A DNA stretch of 64,000 nucleotides from Gelatoporia subvermispora B (Eukaryota > Basidiomycota > Agaricomycetes > Polyporales > Gelatoporiaceae), in assembly GCA_000320605.2 (NCBI GenBank), contig KB445797.1, positions 1,104,899 through 1,168,898 on the forward strand. The letters run 5' to 3'. Below, in pieces: positions 1 through 10,475 of the stretch. The position numbers and the translations under genes are program-made. The first letter of the stretch is position 1; each line of letters starts with the position of its first letter. The notes under the pieces were generated by a model that had not been told where the DNA came from, did not search any database, and saw only the letters and a list, made by a program, of their open reading frames with translations.

Positions 1-463
1 GGACATCTGAGCGGGATGCGTGGGAAGATGGATGATCGAGGGACCAGTGCTCGATCATGATCATGTATGTATTGCGCGCATATAGTCGGCAATTTTTGTT
101 CTGTCGAGATTCTATCATGTCTTGGTGGCGTATATATGGTTCGAACATCGAGTATGGCTGTCTTGGCCAACACGGCAGCAGATGTTCTGCCATCCAGTGT
201 CACACTTTGACACTTCTGACAGAACATGTCACCGGTTGAGAACTGAACTCATGCTCCACGACAGACTACGCACTCGCGAATGTGGTATCGCACCAATAGC
301 CATCTGAGAGCAATACACGATACATATAGCCAATATTGCGGTCACGCGGACAGCGGCGGGTACAGGAGTATGGGAGTACGAGTACGACTGGACGAGCACG
401 GGTCACCTATTTCAGATATCTCGAATTTTCGCCCGTGTGTACTATTCCATGGCATTCGCATTG
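1..463. other. Left flank, no gene recognised
   Basis: No coding region is recognised here. Positions 309-330 carry a stretch (gagcaatacacgatacatat) that recurs nearly identically at about 1483-1504, and 421-433 (tcgaattttcgcc) recurs at about 1639-1652. Both lie in the same order downstream of the two CFEM genes, so this stretch looks like the duplicated 3' flank of the left CFEM copy. Confidence 0.5.
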
Positions 464-1079
464 CTAAAATAACCCAACGTATCGTCGTCGGGAGGTCCGT
501 CCGAAACCGTCGCTAGTTTGCACCCATTCTCCGCTCAGCGCGTTGCGGTGGGGCTGGACATCTTGAGTGAGTGTCACGCCCTGAGTTCCGTATCGATCAC
601 GTTGCAATTCGATAAAACCGAAAGCACACGCGCGCGTTCAAACACAAATAAAGAGACAGATGAGACGAGAAGACACCACAAGCGATCAAGCAGAGTGAGC
701 CGAGTCCGCGCCACAGTAAAGGCGGAGCATGCACCACAGCGGCGCACAGGCCCTCGACCTCCTGCTCGGCAATCGTCAGGTCGCCGCCCGTGCAGGCGGC
801 GTCGATGCACGCGTTGAGCGAGTCGATGAAGGCGGGTGAGTTGCACAGGCACACGTCGTCCGTCTGGGCGCAGCCGCCGAAGTCGGCGTTCACGAGGCAG
901 TCCTCGGCGCAGTCTGTGGTGGGCGGGTGATCAGTGCCGTCATTATCGACACGGGCCGGAAGGGGTGAGCTGGACTGGATAGCGAGAGAAGGGGACGTAC
1001 CGGGGAACTGGCGCTTGGAGAAAAGCGTGGAGGTGGAGGCGACTGCCGCAAGGGCGAGGACGGCGAGCGAGGGGCGCAT
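464..1079 (-). CDS. Secreted CFEM-domain protein, short copy without GPI tail
   Basis: Exon 1 encodes a signal peptide beginning MRPSLAVLALAAVAS and the lead-in KRQFP. A GTACGT..CAG intron follows. Exon 2 then carries a complete CFEM domain with eight cysteines in the order DC, DC, GC, VC, LC, AC, AC, LC; the TDD before VCLC holds the Asp that coordinates haem iron in characterised CFEM proteins. The family acts outside the cell in haem/iron capture or host and surface interaction. A third exon is proposed from about 577 down to 464. It opens GVTLTQDV, matching GVNLSSDV of the neighbouring copy, but then diverges into a basic stretch and stops without the Ser/Thr-rich region or hydrophobic GPI signal. 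The start is the only ATG in frame with the signal peptide. The CFEM call is firm; the last exon is uncertain. Confidence 0.72.
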
Positions 1080-1831
1080 GGTACGGACTGGAGGAAGCAG
1101 ACAAGCTCGAAAGGGTACGGACTCCAGGGCGAGTTGTTGTAGAAGAGGAATTCATATGACTCAGGATAGCTGGAGGAGTTACTTGCCCGGGTCCATCTTG
1201 TGCGCATGTAGTTGACCGTCAGGCCTTCGGGCGAGGATCCGCATGCGACTTGGCGGTACGTGTGGCCCTCGGACATCCAGGAGAAATGAAGCTCGAAGCT
1301 TGAATGCTGCGGTCTTACTAGACCTATGTATACCGTCTGCACAGCACTACAGTATTTCAGCGATCGCACGACAGCCTTGACAGACCCTATAATCGAACTC
1401 ACCCACTACTAGACAGACCGCAGTCTGACTGCACCCGCGATCCTTGAACATCGCATCTGACATCACACCGGGAAGCATCCGAGAGCAAATACACGATACA
1501 TATAGCAGACATAGCAATAAACACGAACAACGGCAAACACCGCGCGGTACGAGTAGTAATACGAACACAAACACCGATCACCTACGACCTATTACCAGAC
1601 CTCCGAGTAATCCAAGTCCAGGTAACACCAAACGCCATTCGAATTTTCCGCCCACCGATCACCGATCCCGGCATCTATGTCCACGCCCGCGCGCAGGAAT
1701 GGTATGGTATGTTCAGAGGTATGGCCAGCAAATACATATGTGGACGGGCAGGGAGCGGCGGCTGGCAGCGGGCGCGGGGCGGGGAAGGCGGGACGGGCCG
1801 ATCATAGCACGGGGATCAGGCGATCGGGCGA
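1080..1831. other. Intergenic between tandem CFEM genes
   Basis: This stretch is the 5' region of the left CFEM gene and the 3' region of the right one. About 50 bp just upstream of the left start (around 1095-1140) resembles the corresponding stretch upstream of the right start (around 2690-2745), so the duplicated unit includes the proximal 5' UTR. No other gene was recognised. Confidence 0.5.
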
Positions 1832-2639
1832 TCAGAGACTGAACGCCGCGACGCCGACGGCGAGCAGACCTGCGAGCGCGCTCATGCCGTGTGCGGCGGC
1901 GCCGTTGCCCGTGTTCGTGGGCGCGGGGGCGGTGCTGCTGCGTGGGGGTTAGCCAGTGGAGGAGACGACAGCAGAGAGGGAGGACGTACCCGGAGGAGCC
2001 AGAGCTGGCGGAGCCGGACGAGCTGCCCGAGGTGGAAGATGCAGCGGCCGCAGAACCGGAGCTGCTCGCGCCCGAGGGTGACGCGGACGCGCTGGGCACG
2101 TCCGAGCTCAGGTTCACGCCCTGGATATGTCATTCATGTCGAGGTTCGAGAAGATTGAGGTCAGACAGATCAGATTGAGGGCGCGAAACGTGACAGATGA
2201 GATGAAGGAAGCAGGCAGAAGTTTTTCAGTCAGATGAATACGAGATGCGGGGAAGATGGAACACGCACGACAGCAGCACAGAGGCCGACGGCCTCTCCCT
2301 CGGCGGTGGTGAGGTCGCTGCCGGTGCAGGAGGACGTGATGCAGGAGGTGACCGAGTTGACAAAGGCGGACGAGTTGCACAGGCAGACGTCGTCCGTCTG
2401 GGAGCAGCTGCCAAAGTCGGCGTCCACGAGGCAGTTCTCGGCGCAGTCTGTAGGCAAGGTCAATGTCGTCAGGATCGACGTGTGACGGACACGAGGCAAC
2501 AAGACGGCGGCGTCGACGGAAGGGGCAGGTGGGTTGGGTTTGGAGGCGCGGACATACCGGGGAACTGGCGCTTGGAGAGGGGCGCGATGGACGCAGAGGC
2601 GACGGTGGCGAGGGCGAGGACGGCGAGTGAGAAGCGCAT
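1832..2639 (-). CDS. CFEM-domain protein with Ser-rich stalk and GPI signal
   Basis: The start MRFSLAVLALATVASAS is a signal peptide followed by LSKRQFP. A GTATGT intron leads to an exon holding an eight-cysteine CFEM domain (DC, NC, SC, VC, LC, SC, SC, LC) with the haem-type TDD before VCLC. A third exon opens GVNLSSDV and becomes a Ser/Ala/Gly-rich stalk. After another short intron the last exon reads TNTGNGAAAHG followed by a hydrophobic tail (LAGLLAVGVAAFSL) and stop, a typical GPI-attachment signal. The protein is therefore predicted to be wall- or membrane-anchored at the cell surface. It is a tandem paralogue of the gene at 464-1079, with the same intron positions. Its ligand (haem, iron or other) cannot be read from sequence. 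Confidence 0.85.
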
Positions 2640-2760
2640 GGTGCAAATATTACGCAAAGGTAAGGCGAAGGGCGAAAGGCGAGGGCAGACAAAGGCAGAC
2701 GAAGGTCGAAAGGGCGGGGACTCGAGGGCGAGTTGCCATGGGAGGGCGTGCGGGGGAGGC

Positions 2761-2766
2761 TTTATA
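2761..2766 (-). promoter_or_regulatory. TATA box of the right CFEM gene
   Basis: TATAAA on the minus strand, about 120 bp upstream of the CFEM start at 2639, set in GC-rich sequence. The position fits a fungal core promoter. Inference from motif and spacing only. Confidence 0.45.
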
Positions 2767-3542
2767 GCACTCGGTTGCGAGGCCCATCAGAGAAGCCCCG
2801 CGAGGGACCCAACGCCCTAACACGGCCATTGGAACGCAGAACCGTCGAACAAACGAGTGGACAGAAACGTCACGTCCCATTCGCGCACGCCCTCGTTTGC
2901 ACACGCCGCAGGCAAATCCTTCCTCACCCTGCACGCATCCGCACGCCACCGCGCACGCGGGTTCGCATGGCCTCGCAGTCGGTGCTCTTGTTTCCTAGGC
3001 ACTCGCGACGGGCGCAATAACTAGCCTGGCAAGCAACAAAGCCCGCCCAGCCAGGCTCTCGCGCGGGCTCTCGCGTGGCTGAAGGGGACGTCCATTATCG
3101 GCTGCGTTCGCGGCACAATGAGATCCATCGCGCTCGAGCGAGCAGCTGGCCCTGTTCTGTTCGTCGCGTCTGCGAGCACCTTCTCTGCATCCATGCGCTC
3201 CCGACAGCCTATCGCGAACCGTACAAGACGATAGGCAGCCCGGCCAGACCGCCAATTCTCCGCGATCAACAAGTTCGGGCACACGCTTCAGGCACAACAG
3301 TTGCCTTTCCCGGCCATGCCTTTCCGCCGCCCCATTTGGCAGGCGCCCCGCCAAACCCACCCCGCGTCATGTGCCGATCTGCCCGGCACGCCCGGCGTTG
3401 CACGGCCCGAGAACTGTAAAGCACCGGCAGCCACCCAACCTTAAATTTCCTCAGCCACCGCGGACAAACACGCGCAAAGCGAGCAGGCGTCGCGCGCGGC
3501 GGATAGACCACCCCAGCTCACCGTTCCCGACATCCTCAAGAA
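2767..3542. other. Intergenic, CFEM/eL31 promoter region
   Basis: GC-rich sequence between divergently transcribed genes. Pyrimidine-rich stretches lie just before the eL31 start (around 3500-3540), as is common for highly expressed fungal genes. No ORF here looks real. Confidence 0.4.
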
Positions 3543-4249
3543 ATGGTGCGTCGTCCTGCTGCCCCTCCGCCCCGTGACCGCTGACCGCTGACCGCACACC
3601 ACGCAGGCCCCCACCCAGACCGAGAGAAAGGTGCGCACGCCCGCTGCTCGCTGAGATAGCCCCGCAGGTCCTAACGCATCGTCCGTCCTCGCCCCTCCCA
3701 CTCCCCTCTACGCCAATCTCACAATATCACTTTCGTTGCGCCCCCGCTCGCCCGTTGGACCCCGCAGAAGACCGGCAAGACGCGCTCCGCGCTCCAGGAT
3801 GTCGTGACCCGGGAGTACACCGTCCACCTGCACAAGCGCGTGCACGGCGTTGCCTTCAAGAAGCGGGCGCCCCGCGCCGTCAAGGCCGTCGTCGACTTTG
3901 CCCAGAAGGCCATGGGCACCACCGACATCCGCATCGACCCCAAGCTCAACCAGGCGCTCTGGGCCCGCGGCATCAAGTCCGTCCCCCACCGGATACGCGT
4001 CAAGCTTGAGCGTGAGTCCCGCTTAACGTGCTAGGGATGGGCGTGAGCAGTGTGCTGATACGTGTGTTGTGCTCCAGGCAAGCGTAACGACGAGGAGAAC
4101 GCGAAGGAGAAGCTCTACGTGTACGCCACCTACGTCCCCGTAGCGTCCTTCAAGGTGCGTCTCCCAGTTCCCATCTAGTTTTTTACTGCAAATCTGAACG
4201 AATTTTACCACTAAAGGGTCTCGAGACCACCGTCGCGGACGCCGAGTAG
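3543..4249 (+). CDS. RPL31: 60S ribosomal protein eL31
   Basis: Five exons give 126 residues. The first exon is only the ATG (3543-3545); exon 2 is 3607-3630 (APTQTERK), exon 3 3768-4011, exon 4 4078-4154 and exon 5 4217-4249. The product matches eL31 end to end: [23 protein letters not shown], the KKRAPRAVK block, [12 protein letters not shown], and the C-terminal [13 protein letters not shown] and [11 protein letters not shown]. eL31 sits near the peptide exit tunnel of the large ribosomal subunit. The early introns, with the start codon alone in exon 1, are common in basidiomycete ribosomal protein genes. All introns are GT..AG. Confidence 0.96.
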
Positions 4250-4642
4250 ACTGTCGCAGCCGGTCTTCTGTAGGTTTTGGGGATGGCCTGCCTCGGCCCG
4301 TTGTCACACTAGTTTCCATGCCTTTTCACGCATGTTCCTTCGCCGCACTAGCTGCATTATTGCCGTATGATATGCTGAGCAATCCAAAATGCGCACCCGC
4401 TCTCGCCGCATACCCATTCCCATGTGTGCCTCAACCTAAACTGCGACGCCAGCGGCACCGGCTTCGGCAGCCCCTGTCGTGTTCGATAACCCGTAAGGTA
4501 AGGCGTGTGATGCGCAGAGCAGAGAAAAACAAATAAATGTGCAGAGCGTATGTACAGTGTTGCCAGTTGTCCCGCGGTCCCGAATATACTACTATAAGGT
4601 ACATCCCCCTCCCCTGTCTTGAGAATCGCATCGGCGCAGGCG

Positions 4643-6516
4643 CTACAGCGCGAGGTTCATCGACCGGTCGTGCCGCACGCGCACCGAGTCCGCGCTCGTC
4701 GACTTGTTCGGCATGCGCTCCCAGATCGGGTCCACGTCCGGCCCGTCGAGGTCGCCCGCGCCGTCCCAGCCCCAGCACCACACTGCGCGCAGCGTTAGTC
4801 TCGTGCAAATTGATCGTGGATGGTTGAGAGGAGGGGGACGCACCGTGCTCGGGCCCGGGGACAAAGTCGAGCGGCCCGCTCTCTTCCTCGGTGAAGAGCC
4901 GGTCGTGCGGGCCGAACCACGCGCGGTCCTGCGGGTCCGTGCGCGGGTTGTCGGGCAGCCCGCCGAGGCGCACGTACCCCCGGATCGCGGTCAGGTTCCG
5001 CCGCGAGGGGTGGATGATCTCGTAGACTCTCTGGAGCGTAACGTTAGTATTCAATTCGACTTGGTGACGGGCGGGGATGCGGAATTGGAGGGGGCCAGGG
5101 GGACGGAAGAGAGGATGAGAGGAGGGGGGCCGAACAACAAGGGAACGCGGACAGTGAGAGAGGAGAGGAGAGGCAAAGCGGGACGCACCCTGTCATACGC
5201 GAGCTTGACGCGGGGGACCATCATGATGCGGCCGTAGCCCGCCTGCCAGTAGTCGTTGCAGATGAGGGAGCACTCGCTCGCGGAGCACTCGCCGTCCATG
5301 ATGCGCGCCATGCGGAAGCGCACGTGCGGCGGCGCGTAGAACGGCGCGGGGTCGAGCACCGCGATCCCGTTCCAGCACGACTGCACCTGGATCGGCAGAT
5401 GCCGCTGGAACCGGTCCTGCGACGCGCCGTGGTGGAAGATCGACTCGAATGGCGCGTTCTCCAGCGCCGTCCCGTTGATGTCCCGCGCGACCCAGTTGTC
5501 GTAGAACACCGGTGAGCCCTGCGCGCGCCGCGGCGGGCGGGGTGTCAGCGAAAAAGTAAAAATGAGCGAGAGGGAGGGGACGCACAAGCTCCTCGTGGAA
5601 CATGTAGTCGGCGGCGCAGGTGATGCCCGCGTTGTTGCGGCGGCTCTGCCAGATGAGCTCGAGGAGGTCGTCCACGCACGGCAGGACGTCGTTCATGAAG
5701 ATGATCGAGTCAAAGTACTCGTTCTCCGCCTCGCGCAGCTCGTGCAGCGGCACAAACGCCGCGTTGCGCACCTCCGCGAGGTACTCGATCCGGTGCGCGA
5801 ACGCCCCGCGCGTGCGCATGCTCGTCCGGATCGTCACCCGCAGCCCCGCGCTCCGGCACAGCGCGTCGAAGATCCGCAGCAGCGCCTTCGTCTGGTCCGT
5901 CGACCCGTTCTCGTAGATCGACACGTACACGTTCGGGAACCCCAGCACCGCCGCCACCCGGAACAGCGTCGCGAACAGGTCCGGCACCACGTCGAACGAG
6001 TTGTACAGGTTGATCGCGAAGAAGTACTTGTGCGTGTCCGCCGCCCCGCGCCGCGACGGCGCCACAAAGTCTCCCTCCGCGCCCGCCCCGAGCCCGAGCC
6101 CGAGCCCCTCGAGCCACGACGACCGCGCGGGCGACTGGTGCCCCACGAGCGACGCGTACCGCTCCTCGGCCTGCTCCTTGTACATGCCCTGCGCCGCGCG
6201 CGTGCACTCGCGCGTGTAGTGCGGCGAGAGCGTCGTCAGCAGCTCGAGCACGCGGAGCCGCTGCTCGAGCGTCGGGAGCGTGATGGGCTGCCGCGTCGAG
6301 ATCCGCGGGGAGTGGAACGCGGGCGCGCGCCCGCCGCGCCATGTCGACGTCGTTGGCTGCGGGAAGTGAGGGTGAGTAGACCGGGTGCGGCTGAGGGCTG
6401 CGACGACTCACGCTCCATGTGAAGAACCGCGCGACGAGGAGCCCGACAAAGATGCCGATGGAGAGGGTCGCCCAGGTGGGCAGCCGCTTCAGGGGGTTCT
6501 TGCTGCGCGGTTGCAT
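4643..6516 (-). CDS. GT69 glycosyltransferase, CAP59/CMT1 (cryptococcal mannosyltransferase 1) family
   Basis: Five exons (6412-6516, 5586-6356, 5189-5518, 4844-5030, 4643-4782) join in frame to about 510 residues. Residues 15-34 form one membrane helix (WATLSIGIFVGLLVARFF) near the N-terminus, so this is a Golgi-type type II membrane protein. The luminal part has the family signatures VYVSIYENGSTDQT, AEVRNAAF and FMNDVLPCVDDLLEL, and near the C-terminus the Trp-rich CWGWD block. In Cryptococcus this family includes CAP59, CAP60 and the alpha-1,3-mannosyltransferase CMT1. Non-capsulated agaricomycetes also carry it, presumably for wall or secreted glycans. It is transcribed divergently from the CAP64-like gene at 6942. 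The acceptor and the linkage made are not readable. Confidence 0.9.
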
Positions 6517-6941
6517 GATTGAGCACTGTAGATGATCCTCTACAGCCAGCCTTTCTGCCTGCAAGTGCGCTAGATGACCGTACACGCCGGATGCGCTGGT
6601 CGGCGCAGGGGTGTGTGCGGGGTGGGTGTCCGTTGGGTATAACAGGCGTTTTTGCGGGTATACAGCGCCGAGCAAGATACGAAAGAGTCCAAGCCTTGCA
6701 AAGCCCGCGATATGGGGATAGGGTGGTGGAATAAGCCCCCTTTTTGTTGAGATATGAAGTCGAGCAGGTGGCTGCAGACCAGAGGACGGCGCAGACCGCC
6801 GTTCCTGGCGCGCTTGGCGCTGTTCTAGCCCGTGATCACCTCGCGTCTCTCTCCATTGCCCCTTCAACGGTCACCACTAGCACCCGTCTTTCTGCTCCCC
6901 CTCTTCCTTCTTGTCGTCGTCGTCGGCAGCGTCGAGCTCGC
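6517..6941. promoter_or_regulatory. Shared promoter region of the GT69 and CAP64-like genes
   Basis: 425 bp separate the two divergent start codons. The right half becomes pyrimidine-rich (around 6840-6915) before the CAP64-like start. A bidirectional promoter is inferred from the geometry. Confidence 0.45.
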
Positions 6942-9289
6942 ATGTCACGGCGCTCTGGCAAAGGCCACGCCCACATTGCTCCCCCCGGCTCATTAGGCCC
7001 CTCTAGGATGGGCTCCGAGTCCGACGAGAAGGCCCCCTCGCGCCTCTCCCAGAAGTCGCTCGGCGTCACGAATCGCATCTGGCTCATCCTCGCCGTCTTC
7101 TTCCTCCTCGTCCTCTTCACCCGCGCCATCCTCCCCACCGACTCCGCCGCGCCGCGCCACCGCCTCCTCCATGGCGACCTCCGCCCAAAGAACTACCTCA
7201 ATATCACAGACGAGGACGCGATCCCGTTCTCGTTCTGCCCCGCACTCGGCCCCGGCGACGAGCTCGCGGCCAAGTACGACCCTGTCGCTCTTTCCCAGAC
7301 ACGCTTCCACACGGGGAGTGGCGCCCGTGCGCAGAGGGTCATCATGAAGGCCCTGGCTGGCCTCCCAGTCACCATCAGCGTCATTGGAGGATCTGGTGAG
7401 TGTTCCCGAGATGCCACCCCTTAATTTGCACGAGTATTGCAGCGTAATTTCGCGACTGCTTGCGCGACGGTGCGAGTGTCTCTAGGTCGTACAATCGCGA
7501 GTCTTATGACGGACAGTCAAACGTGGAAATCGAGGGTCTACCCTCCATACCACCCTTTCATTCCGGGAAATCCAAGCATGCAGACGTACTTGCTGTCAGC
7601 ATGCACCAGGGTTTATGCAGCATATATCCACATTTCGGGCTAACTCGATCACACCTGGTTATAACCCGGGTCGTGACGGATTCTCTTTCGCGGCAAGTCG
7701 TGCGGCAACACGACTATTTCTGGGCTATGCAGTCGTGCATGCTGTTGGCCGCACACGCGAATATTGAATTGATACATCTATTCCTACGAAGCAACCCGCT
7801 GACTTGTTCTGCGGCTGTAGTGTCCGCTTGCCATGGCGCCGGCGACGACCCCCTATCACCACAATGTTACCCTTCCAGGTTTTTCAACTGGTGGAACGGC
7901 GTGTTCCCCCATCCCGCTTCGGAACTGACGAACGGTGCGATGCGTCGCACCAACTCGGCGTACTTCTCGTTCTGCAATGCACACCATTTACCCGACATCA
8001 CCGATCTCGTGATCGTTGAGCTCGACGTGGATGATGCCAAGTCGGTCAAATTCACGTCCTCTCTTTGCCCGTGAATTGAGACAGTTCGATTATAGCGGTT
8101 CTGTATCGATGGATGAGTTCGAGCTGCTCATTCGTTCCATCCTCATCCGCCCGGATCAACCTGCCGTCCTTATTCTCGGACACTTCAGTCCTCAAGTCGC
8201 CCAGGCAAATGGCTTCGGAGGACCGGACCATTGGCACAGCCTCGTTGCTCAGTTCTACGACGTCCCTCACATCAGGCAAGCGGTTTCCCAATCAAAGTAC
8301 GCTTCTCCATTAACCCGTGACTCTTGCGCACAGTATCAAGCCCCTGCTCTACCCATCCTACATAGCCGACCCGAGCTCCGTGCAACACTACTTCATCGAT
8401 CCGATCCTCGCGAACCCGTCCGGCCACGAAGTGCTCGCAGACGCGCTCATCTCGTACTTCCAGTCGCAGGTCTGCGCGACGTGGGCGTCGCTGACGGGCC
8501 ACGCGCCCGAGGCGCTGCCGTCGCCGATGTCGGCGGGTTACGCGAACAATAAGGCGAAGCAGCCGACGGACGCGCGCGGGCTCTTCGGGGGCGTCGCACA
8601 GCGCAAGGGCGCGGCGGCGGGGATGGTCGCGCCGCCGGGGAGCGGGGACGACGCGGGGGCTTTGGGCGGGCTCGGCGCGGGCAGCGGGCTCGAGACGCCA
8701 CCGCCGCCACAGCTGTCGAGCCTGCGGGTACCGCCGGTGCGGATCAACAGCCGGCCGGCGGACCTTGAGGCGCACGGGTTCGAGGAGGTCGCGCCGTACT
8801 GCGTGAGCGCGAACGACCTGATCAATCCCCTCCCGCTCTCGATGTTCGCGGGCTCGGGCTGGGTGGCGTTCCACCCCGCGCCCGGATCGGCAGAGCTGGC
8901 GAGCCACGCGCACTACTTCTACTCGACCTTGCCAACGAGCAAGCTCAGGGTCGGCATACAGGTCGGCGCGGGCGATATTGGGGTGTATTACTTGAAGGAG
9001 CCGAGCAGCCAGGTTGGGCTCGGGAGCGCGGTGGAGTGCTGGGTGGACGACAATTATGCGGGGGCGGTACTCATTGAGAACGCCGCGCCAGTAGGAGAGC
9101 CGGTGCCTGCGTACGTCCTTTCTATCTGACTTCGCGGTTATTCGCGGTACTGACATTTCGCTTTGTAGACTGGAGATGATCGACCACCGCGTGTCGCGAG
9201 GGTCGCACTACGTCGAGTGCCAGCTGCTGGGTGAGGAGGACGACCGCAACGTCCCGCCCTTCAAAATCATCGGCATCTTCTCAACATGA
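6942..9289 (+). CDS. CAP64-like capsule-associated protein with SGNH-hydrolase-type motifs
   Basis: Five exons (6942-7395, 7821-8040, 8081-8296, 8334-9110, 9169-9289) join in frame to about 595 residues. A short cytosolic lead is followed by one membrane helix (IWLILAVFFLLVLF). The luminal part then shows VIGGSVSACHGAG (SGNH block I, nucleophile Ser), VIVELDVDD and DPILANPSGHEVLAD (block V-like, with Asp and His). The C-terminal ~250 residues form a second, probably beta-rich domain. This pattern fits the CAP64-type family known from Cryptococcus capsule mutants; esterase or acetyl-transfer activity is inference. Starts at 6942 and 7008 are in frame; 7008 has the better Kozak context (A at -3, G at +4), 6942 is met first. 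Intron 1 is 425 bp, about seven times the local norm. Confidence 0.7.
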
Positions 9290-9596
9290 TCGATTTAGAG
9301 TACTAGTACGGTTCAGTGGACCTAGGACGGATATAAATATTGTCTCTTCGCAGTTATTGTGACTCTACAGCTATCGTATATAATTCTCCGCAATCTCGCA
9401 GTCGGCACAGTGCAATTCGAAGTGAAGCCCGGTATTGTCTGGTCCTGGTTGTGTATATCGAAATAATCGAGGCGGAGGCGGTCTAGCGCCGCACTGACAG
9501 CGGCGCCATGCGTTGGGACATTTGCGTCACTGTTTCCCATGGCATTCGTTGTCGATTTCCCTCGTTGTCTTGGCTTCGTTCCCTTGTCCGCTCGAC

Positions 9597-10396
9597 ATGA
9601 GATTGCCTACTGAGAGGCCAGCGGGGTCCCACAGAGGCTCCGGCACCCTCCTGCTCGCCAGTGCGATGCTGCTTTTCTCGGGCCTGATGCAACTCGCGAC
9701 GACCTGGCTGCAGACGCGCTCACACGAACCCGCATCCTGCGCATGCAGCGCCGCGCCGTCCGCTCAACCAGAAAGCACATCCGCACATATACAAAACTGG
9801 GAGGCCGACTACAGTACGATGCAGCCTCCTATATTCGTGATCCGTTGTTTATTGAACCAATTGTGCAAACATCGTGTGGACCCGCAGCGTGGGAGGCGAA
9901 CGACCACCCGCCGTACCTCCCGCTCGACCTCGGCGCACCCGTCGCGCTCACGCTCGAGGACTCGCGACACTACGCGCTCGACACGCCCGACGCACCCGCC
10001 GAGTACCGCTCGCTCTACCCGGGCGACGGGCTCGGGTTCGTCCGCCTCGGACCCCAGCGCCGCTTCTTCGGCCTCGCGATGTACCACCAGCTGCACTGCC
10101 TCGACTCGCTCCGCGGGGCGATCCTCGGGACGCATCACATGCGCTCAGGGGGAGGGGAGAAGGAGAAGAGGGACGTAGAGCACTCGGCGCATTGCTTGAA
10201 TTACCTGAGGCAGAGTATCCTGTGCGCGGCGGACGTGACGCTCGAGCCAGAGGTGGTGAGAGGGTCGGAGGACGTGGAGGAGGGACTGGGGGTGACGCAT
10301 GTGTGCCGCGATTGGAGTAGGGTGTATGATTTTGCGGAGCGCAACTGGCAAGAATGGGTTGCGTGGCAGGACGGGCAAAATGGGACGCGGATGTGA
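9597..10396 (+). CDS. UstYa-like (DUF3328) protein
   Basis: Two exons (9597-9813 and 9888-10396) give 241 residues. An N-terminal hydrophobic helix (TLLLASAMLLFSGLMQLA) is followed by the DUF3328 pattern: YTWEANDHPPYLP, then a LEDSRHY block, then the two hallmark HxxHC motifs, YHQLHCLDSLR and EHSAHCLNYLRQ, followed by LCAADVTLE. UstYa-type proteins act as oxidases/cyclases in fungal RiPP pathways such as ustiloxin and cyclochlorotine. No precursor peptide with repeated cores and no UstYb, peptidase or methyltransferase partner is visible next to it, so a RiPP role is not supported locally. The tail is Trp-rich. It lies convergent with the But2-like gene. Confidence 0.87.
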
Positions 10397-10475
10397 GCTC
10401 GTCGGAACGGTAGCGATAGTATGTCAGGTACATTATTTTAGATAGGAGTTCGACGGACGCTGCAGGCGATGCAAC

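Noticed and set aside
5562..6422. Long plus-strand Arg-rich ORF (286 codons)
   Set aside because: Antisense shadow of the GT69 gene; GC-rich coding DNA keeps the opposite strand open, and the product is low-complexity Arg/Val/Glu.
8272..9156. 294-codon minus-strand ORF
   Set aside because: Shadow of the CAP64-like exon 4; Arg-rich with no family pattern.
9743..9887. In-frame 5' extension of the UstYa-like second exon (MQRRAVRS...)
   Set aside because: The upstream exon with a membrane helix joins by GTACGA..CCGCAG to give the conserved YTWEAND segment, so this part is intron or shadow.
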